Below, one piece after another: positions 46,083 through 56,176 of a stretch of 64,000 bases of DNA. A model generated the notes under the pieces. The model was not told the DNA's origin. It ran no database searches and saw nothing but the letters and a program-made list of their open reading frames with translations. Where the stretch lies: the NCBI RefSeq assembly GCF_017654505.1, contig NC_054548.1:27560969-27624968 (forward strand), given 5' to 3'. A program made the translations under genes and the position numbers. Each line of letters opens with the position of its first letter. Position 1 is the first letter of the stretch. The DNA comes from Polyodon spathula. Its lineage: Eukaryota > Chordata > Actinopteri > Acipenseriformes > Polyodontidae.

Positions 46083-47054
46083 TTAATAAACGCTCTAAAC
46101 CTTACTTCAGATATCATTTTAATACTTGAAAATTTGACTCATTAACCCACATCTATTTGCCAGTTTTAATTTGATAAGCCTGTTTTTTTTTTTTTAAATC
46201 TCATACCTTTTCTCATTTAAATGTTCAAGAAACTAATAACATCAATTTACCAGATTGGGAAGGCAGTGGAGAGAGACAGCAAGGGGGTCTGGATGAGGAT
46301 GAATAGTATAGAATTGTATAGGAGTAGTATAGAATGTTTGTTTAGCTCTAGTTGGTGTAGGTGTCACAAGTGATGTTTTATCATTTATTATTATTTTGTG
46401 AACTGAAATGATTTATTATTGTGTTTTTTGTTTACGATGTACCTTACCTGATTTGTTTTTCTTTTGTTGTTGCACTTTGGAATCTGCACATTTAAATCAC
46501 TGTTTATTTTTCTGTGCACACTATTTTACCATCTGCATGAGCATATTCCCTACATTAGTAGGAAATCCCGTCCCACACCCAGTCAAGCGAATGAGGGTAT
46601 CCAGCGGGGTATAAAAGAGGAAGGAAAGGAAGTTGTGGTTGAAGTAAAACTGGTTGCTGGAATTGTTAAACAGACGGAAGAGAAGGAAGAATCTTGGCTA
46701 CCCTGAAAGAAGGATTCTGGCTGTAGGGTAATTAGCTGATTTGGATTCCTTTTTTTTCTGTTTCTTAGTCGGCTCTGTGTTCTTCCAGGCTATGCCTGAA
46801 GCCCACCAGAGTGATACCAGTTCCACATTGGAGATCGAGGTCCAGGGGCACATTCCAAGGTGATACTTACTTGTCCACAGTTGGGGGTTGAAGTCCAGCG
46901 GTCCAGTCCAGGGTGCAACAATCGGGTCCCAGAACCGGAGAGAGAGAGGGAGATACACAAGAGTCAGAGAAGCTAAAGGGAAGTAACTAGCTGGGACACA
47001 GGAGTGCATGAGAAAGCTTTACTTACCATAGTACACGTTTCTGATGGTCTCCTC
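46083..47054. other. Unassigned sequence
   Basis: No gene recognised. GGGGTATAAAAGAGGAAGG at 46599-46617 resembles a TATA box and could belong to a further, unidentified LTR. Frames at 46408-46706 and 46698-47009 have no known motif. Confidence 0.4.
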
Positions 47055-47556
47055 TTTGTAACTGCTGTGGCCAAGACCATCAAATGATTTGAAGAAACTG
47101 GCACTCATGAGGACCGAACAAGGTCAGGCAGGCCAAGGGTGACCTCAGAATCAGAGAACAAGTTCATTCGAGTCACAAGTCTGCGAAACCGGCTATTAAC
47201 TGCCCCTGAAATACAAGCACAGCTAAATGCTACTAGAAGTACAGATGTTTCAACATCAACTGTTCAGAGGAGATTGCGTGAAGCTGGCCTAACTGGAAGA
47301 ATTGCTGCAAAGAAACCATTGTTAAGAGTGCAGCATATGAGGAAGAGAATAAACACAGAATCTGGATGTTTGAGGAGTGGAAGTCGATCTGATGAACCTG
47401 AGTCAAAATTTGAAATATTTGGGTCAAACCTCCGAGTATTTGTAAGACGAGTTTTCATTTTCAAGTATTTACAGAAACGTATATGACGTAAAACATTGTC
47501 AATTATGAAAAAAACCTAGTTTTCAGTAAATGTACTCAAACTTTTGACTGGTACTG
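47055..47556 (+). pseudogene. Tc1 family, internally deleted copy
   Basis: The frame 47139-47486 carries the second DNA-binding helix region of a Tc1 transposase (IRVTSLRNRLLTAPEIQAQL, then STVQRRLREAGLTGRIAAKK), then jumps from PLLRVQHMRKR to RSDEPESKFEIFGSNLRVF, which corresponds to the first catalytic block (normally SDESKF). About 20 residues are missing there and everything after VRR is gone. The right end, complemented ACAGTACCAGTCAAAAGTTT, is a well-known fish Tc1 terminal repeat. The left terminus is not visible. It belongs to a different Tc1 family from the three at 7.5-13.1 kb. It lacks most of the catalytic domain and cannot be active. Confidence 0.8.
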
Positions 47557-47779
47557 TGTATATGTGCGATATAAATTATTTCCCTGAGTGTGTTTGTTGT
47601 ACCCCCGGGGATCAAAAGAACCTGTTTCGGGAAGATTATTACTACTCAGTCACAAAGGTCCTTGCACTTTTCAGACTCAAGGTGGCATGGTTGGTGCTAT
47701 TCAAATTATTTATTTACTTCGGGCTACCCCTGGTCACCACACCCGTGATACAGTCGGCAGGATCCCTGTTTTTTCCACA

Positions 47780-48665
47780 CACACGATAGATGCTCAGGAA
47801 CCTGCGGTCATCCCTGTGGCGAATACTATGGTAATGGGAAAGGGAACTATAGAGTTGGAGGGCTCAGGTGCAGGCAATGTTGTGGTCATATGGGATAGGA
47901 GAGGCTCAGCAAGTAGACTTTCTCTGTGGTGGATTACAGGGAACAGCGAAACAGGAAGTGCTAGTACTTGAGGATGAAGAACAGGTTACCTATGCATTAA
48001 TCTGGAAGGTATTGGACAAAATATATCGCAGTAAAGCCTCTGTGATGAAACTGAGGGTAGGATTTTTCAAAGCTTGTCAGCATATGGGTGAAACTATGAG
48101 GGTTTTCACACACCTGTTTCGTCAGCTGTTTTCCAGGTGGCAATGACGGGAACCTGAGGGCACGGCACAAAGAGAGGAGGTACTGTGGGACCAACTTGTC
48201 TTCAGGCTGCTGCCAGGATCTGTTTGACAAGAATTACAGTGACAGGTATGTCAAATAATGTTTGCAAAGATAATTTGAGAGGCCATAATCCTGGAAAGGG
48301 AGGAGAAGAAAGTCTGCAAGTCTGACAGAGTCCAAAGCAATTGCCTGCCCTGTGACATTGCTTGGGCCTTTGGAAAAGCCACCGTTGGATATGGAGGGCT
48401 GGAAGAATAGTATACGAGCGGAGCTGACAAAGGAACTTCAGGAGCAAATGTGAGAGTTGGGTAAGTCCCTCCGGGAGGAGATCCGTGGGTGACCTAACCC
48501 CCAAACTGTAGCTGTTGTGCCTGTGTCCACTAGTGTCCCTAGGGAAAGAGTCGAGGATGAACAGTACCATTTGCAGTCAAGCCTACATTGGGATGATCAG
48601 GGATGCCCCATCGGTGCACAATGTGGTAACAGTGGCCACGTTAGACGGAACTGCTTGTAGCAACA
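47780..48665 (+). pseudogene. Retrotransposon gag (PNMA-like) with decayed zinc knuckle
   Basis: The plus strand at 47868-48146 reads GLQGTAKQEVLVLEDEEQVT followed by ALIWKVLDKIYRSKASVMK and a CQHMGETMRVFTHLFRQLF block. This is the capsid-like segment of gypsy gag proteins and of the related host PNMA proteins. The continuation QREEVLWDQLVFRLLPG lies in a second frame near 48165-48225. A basic tail near 48605-48655 ends in QCGNSGHVRRNC, a CCHC knuckle whose first Cys has become Gly. Several stops interrupt it. No pol or LTRs are attached that I can see. A domesticated PNMA gene is unlikely because of the stops. Confidence 0.65.
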
Positions 48666-48905
48666 ATGTCATACTAGCCCTACTAACATGTTTGTTTTTT
48701 TCTTTCTGGAGTGTACTCACCGATGCAACATAATGATGAAACCTTAACCCCACCCCTGACCCGGCTTAGTGTGGAGCCAGATTCAGATGTCTTGCGAGGC
48801 TAGAGTTCTCGACAAATACCCAGTGGAGAAGGGGTATTTTTCAGAAATAATAGCGCTATTATCATAGCGTGCTACCTATTTTTGTTGTAACACTTATTTT
48901 TTTTA

Positions 48906-48962
48906 CTTATATTACTGAATCTGGTTTTGTACATTTTACAAAACCAGATTCAGTAATATAAG
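48906..48962. repeat. Perfect hairpin, 26-bp arms, 5-base loop
   Basis: CTTATATTACTGAATCTGGT plus TTTGTA (48906-48931) is exactly complementary to 48937-48962 across CATTT. Confidence 0.95.
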
Positions 48963-49104
48963 CTATGCATAGAATGCAACATCTTCTGTCTATCACAAGT
49001 TGATTTTATTTCTCATTTTGTAACATTAACATGCTTTTTTTAAAACCGAATTAAAGATTTGAGTTAATGCTTTGCAAATATGTACATGACATAAATCATA
49101 ATAA
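48963..49104. other. Unassigned spacer
   Basis: AT-rich sequence between hairpin and SINE, with nothing recognised. Confidence 0.4.
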
Positions 49105-49545
49105 TAATTTTGCTATAGCTTGGAGATTGCTGGTTCGAATCCAAGCTATGCCACTGTCGACGGTGGACAAAAGTTCCCAGGGGGTGGTGCACAATTGGCA
49201 AAGCTCTGCCTGGGTGGGGTAGGGGTTAGGTTGGCTGGGGAATTCTTGGCTCACCATGCACCAGCAACCACTGTGGCTGGCCGGGCGCCTGCAGGCCAGC
49301 CTGTGCGCAGTTCAAAACTGTGTGGTTCTCCGACCCTGTAAGTTATGGATATGGCTGCATGGTGGGCTTGCAGAGTGAAAAGAAGTGGACGGCTGAAAGC
49401 ACTCATTTTAGAAGACTCGTGTGCTCGTCTTTGTCTCTCCCGAGTTAGTTCGGGGGTTGCAGTGGTGAACCAGGTTGAATAATAAATGGACATTACAAAA
49501 TTGGGAGAAAAGTGGAAAAATTAATAAAATAGTTTAAATAGTTAA
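49105..49545 (+). repeat. tRNA-derived SINE
   Basis: A TGCTGGTTCGAATCC motif at 49131-49145 is a canonical Pol III B box in a tRNA-like head. It is followed by GC-rich body words I recognise from a SINE common in sturgeon-like fishes (GTGGCTGGCCGGGCGCCTGC at 49273, CTCGTGTGCTCGTC region at 49415, TAATAAATGGACATTACAAA at 49480) and an A-rich end. The 5' end, including the A box, is incomplete. SINEs are copied by LINE machinery and encode no protein; frames here are artefacts. Identity with a named family is from memory. Confidence 0.75.
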
Positions 49546-50278
49546 AAAAAAACAAACAAACAAACAAAAAAAAAAAAACAGTTAATCTGCTTTCTGTCTC
49601 AGAAATCAAAATACACAATTTCACATTCATGACAAATGTAACTTCTGCATTTTTAAATTAAGAATCCAGAAAGCATATATGCAATAGTTAAGTTACTGTG
49701 CACATATTGGGTGTGATGACAAATGTTTTCAAAACACCACAAATAATGAATCCAGGAATGTGCATATATGATACATCTGTTTAAAAACACCTTGTGTAAA
49801 AGGGGGAAAAAACCTAATTTTCCAACCTTAAGAAGCCGCAGCCTGCTGCATTCCATCAGACAACTGCCAAGAAGCAACATACATGCCAGTTATGATGGAT
49901 TATTTCCATGCTACTAATTTACTAACTATAACATGGGCTGTCTTAAGAATTGTAAAAGTTTTTTTTTTTTTTTTTTTTTAGTAAAAATGTTAGAAGAATA
50001 AAGGGCCATTGAGAACAAAAATTGTGGAAGTGGTATCACAATTGAAACAGACCATGAACAGATATCATTGATCACTGTCAACAAAGCAGTTGACTCTACG
50101 TTTGCACAGCTGGCTGGTGTACAGTTACTGCATCTTCAACTGTGTGCTTTCATTAAAAAAGTCAAAAATCTGCGAAAGAACTTGTGATAGCCTCCTCACT
50201 GATTGACTCGGCACTGACCTCTCAGCACCGACTACGCTCTTCTCGACACCGATCCCGGCACCAACTGATTCAGCGCTG
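49546..50278. other. Unassigned sequence
   Basis: Nothing recognised at the left. From about 50195 on, GGCACCGA/GGCACCAA words recur every 20-40 bases, continuing into the next feature. Confidence 0.4.
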
Positions 50279-50699
50279 GTGAATAGCTTCGAGGCCGTCT
50301 ACAGTCCGGCACCAACCGCACTACATATCGGCACCAACCACTCAGCACCGACAGCCCTCTCCACAGCATTAATCCCAGCACCAACTAAGTCGGCACCGGT
50401 GAATCATTTTAAAAGCCGTCTACAGCCCGGCACCGACCACACTACTATCGGCACTGAGCGCAGCAGCTTCGCATATGACACCATGTCAGTACAATCGACT
50501 GGGTCCTCTACTGGGTTCTGGCATCTTGCAGGGGACTGGTACAGCTCTCCCTCACTTGCAGGGGACTGGTGCGGCTCTCCCTCACTTGCAGGGGACTGGT
50601 GTGGCTCTCCCTCACTTGCAGGGGACTGGTGTGGCTCTCCCTCTCGCTCTGGGGGTGAAACCACCATGCATTCTTCCTCTGCTGGTGGAGGTGGGGACA
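50279..50699 (-). pseudogene. Possible retrotransposon gag tail with 30-bp coding-like repeats
   Basis: Four 30-bp units at 50525-50644 are open in several frames: LAGDWCGSPS on the plus strand and EGEPHQSPAS on the minus strand. The minus reading is preceded by SPPPPAEEECMVVSPPEREG. It resembles the proline/glutamate-rich tails of some fish Ty3/gypsy gag proteins, and lies where gag would be expected for the minus-oriented LTR at 51224-51644. The plus frame of 141 codons is longer but has no recognised relatives. The strand choice is therefore an inference. The left part consists of GGCACCGA-like words. Confidence 0.35.
50525..50644. repeat. 30-bp tandem repeat, four copies
   Basis: The unit begins CTTGCAGGGGACTGGT and is repeated at 50525, 50555, 50585 and 50615 with a few substitutions. 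Confidence 0.95.
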
Positions 50700-51223
50700 T
50701 GTGACAAAGTGCCCAGCCCCTGGGCTATTTATTTGTGTTGTATGTTACAGGTAGTGTGTTAATGTTGGTGTATAGTCATTGGTACATGGGATATAAATGG
50801 GTCTGTGGTAAAATGTATATTCGTATTTAGGGACAAGGATTGCACAGCACTTCACGTGCAGGTAAAATGTAATAATATGTGAGCACAGGGAATTGCACTT
50901 TTATTAATTCACATGCAGTTGTGCCGAGACTCCAATTGAATGATTGATTAGCAATCGAGTCTCGGTACAGCTGCATTAAAGCAGCATGTTTTTACTCACT
51001 CAGGGTTGTATGTTCGATGAGTGGAGAACTTGATTGGAGACGGAGGTAATAATCATAGTAATAGTTAAAATATCAGCTCACCGTGTTTGTCTGTGTAGTC
51101 CGTTCATTATTAAATGCTGAGCGAAACTAATCGCTCAGCTCCACCCAACTCCACCTCTTTGTTGTTTATTTCCTGGTTCTTGTTTCTGGTCTGACATCAC
51201 CCACTACAGCAGTCTTCATGACA
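50700..51223 (+). mobile_element. Solo LTR, family B, TSD GGACA
   Basis: The 524-bp interval starts TGTGACAAAGTGCCCAGCCC and ends GCAGTCTTCATGACA, flanked exactly by GGACA (50695-50699 and 51224-51228). It is homologous throughout to the LTR at 38729-39319. It lies next to, and was inserted at the edge of, an older family B LTR in the opposite direction. Confidence 0.88.
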
Positions 51224-51644
51224 GGACAGCAGACAAACACGGTGAGTCAAAACAATGGTTATATATTTACTTTTAGTTATCGTTTTAAATTCTCTCCTCT
51301 CCACACCCGTTCTCCACTCACCGAACACACACCCCAAGTGAATGAAAACATGCTGCTTTTATACAGCTGTACCGAGACTCGATTGCTAATCAATCATTCA
51401 ATTGGAGTCTCGGTACAACTGCACGTGAATTAATAAAGTGCAATTCCCCATGCTCACATATTATTACATTTTACCTGCACGTGAAGTGCTGTGCAATCCT
51501 CATATATACAAATATACATTTTAAACACTTGTGTTACACAGACCCACTAATATCCCGTGTACCAATGACTATACACAAACATTAACACACTACACGTAAC
51601 ATACAACACAAAGAAATAGCCGATAGGAGGGGCACTTTGCCACA
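51224..51644 (-). mobile_element. Truncated family B LTR in opposite orientation
   Basis: Read on the minus strand from 51644 it starts TGTGGCAAAGTGCCCCTCCT and follows the solo LTR at 50700 block by block (GTATAGTCATTGGTACAC, GTGCAGTTGTACCGAGACTC, GTTCGGTGAGTGGAGAA). It lacks about the last 120 bases (most of U5). It is older than the neighbouring solo LTR, whose target site it supplied. Its own target duplication cannot be checked because one end is missing. Confidence 0.85.
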
Positions 51645-51659
51645 GTCCCCCATTCGAGC

Positions 51660-52240
51660 CCATGGCGTCAGCAGAACTGCGCCCTGTTTCATTGAAGGTG
51701 GCATTTTTAATAGCCATTATGTCTGCCTGACAAGTAAATGAGCTTCATGCGCTGTCCATTGATGACACATGCATGGCTTTTACGGGAAATGACTCGCAGG
51801 TAACGTTAAGGACAAATCCATCCTTTTTGCCAAAGGTGGTTTCCTCATTCCATATTAATCAACCAGTGGTTTTAGAAACTTTCAGACCTCCTCTGCACAA
51901 GTCAGAGGAGGACCATAGACAGCACACGCTATGCCCAGTTTGGGCTCTGCGCTGTTATCTGAAAAGGACTGCGTCCTGGAGACAGTCCAACCAGCTGTTT
52001 GTCTGCTATGGTTCCTACTCTAGAGGTCAGGGCATATCGAAGCAACGTCAAGCGCACTGGGTGGCAGATGCAATACGCTTGGCATATGAACAGATGGACT
52101 CCTCTTTACCGGGGGACATTCTGGCTCATTCTACCAGGGGCCAAGGCAACTTAGTGGGCTTTCCTTCATGAAGCCTCCTTAGATGAGTTATGCAATGCTG
52201 CTACATGTACAAGTTAGTCAGACATTTGTGCTATTTTACC
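51660..52240 (+). pseudogene. DIRS-type tyrosine recombinase fragment
   Basis: Across about 51680-52140 the plus strand reads VSLKVAFLIAIMSA, then NELHALSIDD, TLCPVWALRCYLKR, QGISKQRQAHWVADAIRLAY and ILAHSTRGQ. These are the C-terminal blocks of the tyrosine recombinase carried by DIRS retrotransposons. The HSTR box supplies His and the second Arg of the catalytic set; the first Arg, usually in a RVSEL block, is replaced (QVNEL), after an in-frame TGA. DIRS elements use this recombinase instead of an integrase. Gag, RT and terminal repeats were not found here. After 52140 the frame breaks. Confidence 0.8.
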
Positions 52241-53634
52241 GCCTTGATGTTGCAAACCAAGCGAGACTTCATTTGAATATTTTTTTTTTTTTTTTTTTAA
52301 CACAACAGTACTCAGACTTGTTTGGTTACCATCATAAATGTTGCATGAAACCATAGTGTAATAATCCAGCACTTCTGCACTTAAGCATTTGTATGTCAGC
52401 TGACAACAGTTTATATCCCATAATGCCTTTCTTCTTAAAGGCATACAGCCTCTACAAATGAACCACCAACATCTAGACAAGCACCCAGGTACATATTGTA
52501 ATGATATCACAAAAGGAATACGCATTTTTATTTTTATTTTTTTGGTGCATAGGTATAGCTATTATGTACTATATATCACCTTATAGTATAAAAATACAAC
52601 AAAAAATGGACTTAATGATAATACCGGGAAATTATCTTAATATTTTTTTAATAAAGTAACCAGCACAATTGTAGTCTTAGGCGGTGGATTGCGCTGGTCG
52701 CCGGCTTATTTTGACCCCCCCTGCATTCAATGTCACTATTTTTGCTTTGAAAATAATTGGTTATTTTTTTAGATGTTATTTTTAACCTTTTAGCCACTCA
52801 AATTGCTTAACACAGAAAACCCGCCCCTTCAACTCTCTGATTGGTTGAATGTTGTGTCAAGACGTAACACAGCTGTCATGTGGTTCCTAATTTTTTTTTT
52901 TTTTACCCAGCAACGTGCAAGTGATCTAGGGCCAGACCAAATCAAAGTTAGCACTTAGCGAACAAGGATGCAAAAGCATTCGTGGTAACAAAACACAAGA
53001 AAACTTCCAAGCAAAATCTCGTAGAACCAAAACAAGCCCTTTTCGCCCTTCAAAAAGCAGTTATCGCTTGTTGACTACAAGTGGGTTGAACAGGGGAAGT
53101 GGTTTGCTATTTCCTAAGCAAATCTCAATTCCAGCTATAATTCACATCACAAGACTTTCTCAGGACTGGATTTTATTGACAACGTCGAACTTGTCGAGAA
53201 GCTGTCGAGTATCCATGAACATATTCAGTGATGACACCTACCTCTGTTCAAATTATTCATTTCTTAAAGGCACAGTGATCCATTACATTGCACTTTGATC
53301 AAACTCAAGGCTAACAAATGTAAATAAACTAGAATACTAATAAAGCATGTATGAATGTTTTAACCACTTTAAAGAAATTAACTTTTAGTTTTAAACATTT
53401 GGTTACTCTCGTAAAGTACTTCAATGTGTTGGCCTACACAGAAACATTATGAAGCCCAAATTCTCAGCATGTAAGAACAAGTCCACCGTTCCAGTACAAG
53501 GGAGCACATTTTGGCTATAATGTGTCAGCATGCCAAGCGATCCACTTGAAACGTATAAATCCATGTAGATAACAACATTACTTAATACTTATAAAGATGA
53601 AGTTTTTAAATTTACTTTGAGTTTTTGACAGAAG
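52241..53634. other. Unassigned sequence
   Basis: No gene recognised. T runs lie at 52280-52298 and 52889-52902. Two inverted CCAAT motifs occur near 52840-52850. The 76-codon frame at 53068 has no known relatives. Confidence 0.4.
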
Positions 53635-53657
53635 AAATAATAATAATAATAATAATA

Positions 53658-53747
<90 letters not shown>

Positions 53748-53756
53748 TAATAATAA
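53635..53756. repeat. (AAT)n microsatellite
   Basis: About 40 AAT units with two interruptions. Confidence 0.97.
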
Positions 53757-54182
53757 CTACCCGACTCTGCCCATTTAATCACATAGAAAAATCTGCTGTC
53801 AACTTTTTTATTTTTTCACCGCACTGGATAGCATTTCTTATTGTATATAATATGTACCGGTACTGATCCTGGCGACAGTGTTATGTTGGTTTTTGGATGT
53901 TCTATTGACATCAAGTTGTTTTTTTTGTTTTTTTTTTAATCTTCGTTCTTGTGCAGTTACTATACAGCCTTGTGCACAACAGGGTTCCGGGTAGCACCGT
54001 GCCAGTCAGGTATGAGGATGCTGGCATTGCATGGTGCTGACACAAGCCAGTTCACAGTATGGCTTTTTACAGATATCAAGAAAACAATGTGGCATTGTCA
54101 TAACAGTGACAGAAAAGTGCAGCATGGTGCTGCAGACTTCGTGGAACGTGTGTGAGTGTGTGTGTTTTCTTTCAAACTCACA

Positions 54183-54243
<61 letters not shown>

Positions 54244-54576
54244 TTTGATAATAAACATATTTATTATTATTATTACTACTATTAATAGTTGTATGCAATA
54301 ACATTCATTCACTAATATTCAAATAAAATAGTAGTACAACACAGACTTTCATTAAAAAAAAAATCTACCCTGGCTGCCTGCCTTTTCAAATGTTTCATCC
54401 CCTTCAAAATGTCACAAATATTGGCTGGGCATTGGTCAACAGCTGTTTTCATGTTGCTTCGGTGGTCCCTCCTACTCCTGTGACAGATCTCTCCTCCCAT
54501 TTTGCGGATTGGAAATGGCTAGTTTTGGTTTTGTGGTAAAGGAAATGCGATATGGAAACTGCAAGTTTGTGTTTGG
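53757..54576. other. Unassigned sequence with (ATT)n array
   Basis: An ATT array occupies 54184-54243. The rest, including frames at 53949-54285 and 54312-54691, has no recognised content. Confidence 0.45.
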
Positions 54577-55027
54577 TGGCAGGGACAGGGTTAAAAGCCT
54601 CCTTGCCAGCTGAAATTGTTTTATTGTTTTGGCAGCTGGCCTCGTTATTGTAAATTAGAGCCAGCTGCCTACACCTGTTTCTCTGGGGCATATAAACCCC
54701 AGAATTAGTTCATTCAGGGCTGCTGCTGAGTGAAGAGCCTGACTGTATGTCATATTCCTGAAAAAGGTACTATATAAAAGTAAAACCTATGTTTGGTATA
54801 TGTTATTTGTTTAAAACTTTTTATATGTCAGGTAAACAGCTTGGCTGTCCTGCGTGTTAGTCTGGGAGCTGGATCGTAAATGTTTAGTAAGTGCTTGGAA
54901 GACCTAGGTTTTGTTTGTTTATTTTGTTTTTGTATAATACAAGTGCACCTTGGGCACTAAAAATTCAACTTTTTGTTTCTGGGTCACAAACCCAAATATA
55001 TAGTGGTAAAGTGGATTAGCTTTGCCA
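54577..55027 (+). mobile_element. LTR, family D, plus orientation
   Basis: It starts TGGCAGGGACAGGGTTAAAA and ends near GTGGATTAGCTTTGCCA. Blocks TATATGTCAGGTAAACAG and GGCTGTCCTGCGTGTTAG match the minus-oriented LTR at 45640. GGGGCATATAAACCCC at 54686 is a likely TATA region. No target duplication is seen, so the ends are approximate. Confidence 0.6.
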
Positions 55028-55611
55028 CTTCCGTGACCTCCCACACAGTGATGTAGGGGAGCAAGACCGTGTAACAGTAAGTTAGATTTTTTAGGTGGTA
55101 GAGTCGAGGTCACACACAAAACAGATCGGTCCACAAAGGAGGTTTTCATACCAGCAGAAGTCAATAATCCTTTCTTTGTCTCCAGCCAGAAACTACTTCA
55201 CTAACAATTCATCAAAACACAATATTCACAGGTCTCAATCCTCAAACTCCCCAACCAGCATGAGGCTTGAGACTGCTTTATATACTCACACAGATAACAA
55301 GCTGCAGGTGCTAAGCACTATTCCTTGACTGTCCAGCCACACCTGTCCTGCAGCCCAAAGCATCTTGTTAGTTTTATTTTATTGTATTAATGTCCACCAT
55401 TAAAACCATGTAGACTACATTTCCTTGAAACTCATAACCACATACACATTTCATAAAAGATAGGGGCTTTGCAGAATTTGTGCTCTGACATACTGCCCAC
55501 TACAGACTTTACCACACACCTTAGCACAATATATAGTATAGTGCCGTACATATGGTCATACACCAGATTAATTTGCTGCTCTGCTGTAATCAGTGCTATC
55601 CTTTAGCTTTC
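55028..55611. other. Unassigned sequence
   Basis: Nothing recognised; it could be internal sequence of the family D element, but no coding or PBS signal supports that. Confidence 0.35.
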
Positions 55612-56176
55612 CGTGGCAGGGTGCCTTGCCCCTGTGTGTATTTTTGTGTTTTTGTTGTGTGTATGTTTTGGTGAACAAATTGTTGGTTATGTAGCACAGG
55701 TGATTTAAAATGTATATTTGTATTTAGGAAAAGGGATTGCACCATCACATCAAGTGTAGTTTAAAGTGTATATAGTGCAATTAGTTTGCGTACAGACTGT
55801 GCCGAGAATCAAGTGAATGACTGATTAGCAATTGAGTCTCGACACAGCTGCATAAAAGAGTGAGTGCTTCACGCACATGGGTTAGTGTGTTCGGTGAGGA
55901 GAGAACGAGAATCAGGAGGAGAATAAATAAGAAATTACAATTGCTTCTCGTGCTGAACTAAATCGGCACATTTTCATATTTTTAGGTTTGTCTCACTGTT
56001 TGTTTAGTGTATGCCTATTTGTTTTGGCCAATGTGCTGTTTGTTTTGTGTATAAGCGTTTTGTTTGGTTTAATCCTTTTATTTGTAATAAACCGGCGCAA
56101 AAGCGCACTTATTCACTGCACAACTCTGTGTCATTCGGTTCCTCGTCTAACGTCACCACATGAGCGGTGTATGACA
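55612..56176 (+). mobile_element. Solo LTR, family B relative, TSD CTTTC/CTTTA
   Basis: The 565-bp interval starts CGTGGCAGGGTGCCTTGCCC and ends GAGCGGTGTATGACA, with pentamers CTTTC (55607-55611) and CTTTA (56177-56181) agreeing at four of five. It shares with family B the blocks AAAATGTATATTTGTATTTAG, trimmed here to its core ATGTATATTTGTATTTAG, and ATTAGCAATTGAGTCTCG, GTGTTCGGTGAG and an AATAAA near 56088. It is a diverged member of that family. Confidence 0.75.

Noticed and set aside
46599..46617. TATA-like GGGGTATAAAAGAGGAAGG as a gene promoter
   Set aside because: No gene follows; possibly a further decayed LTR, but ends could not be found.
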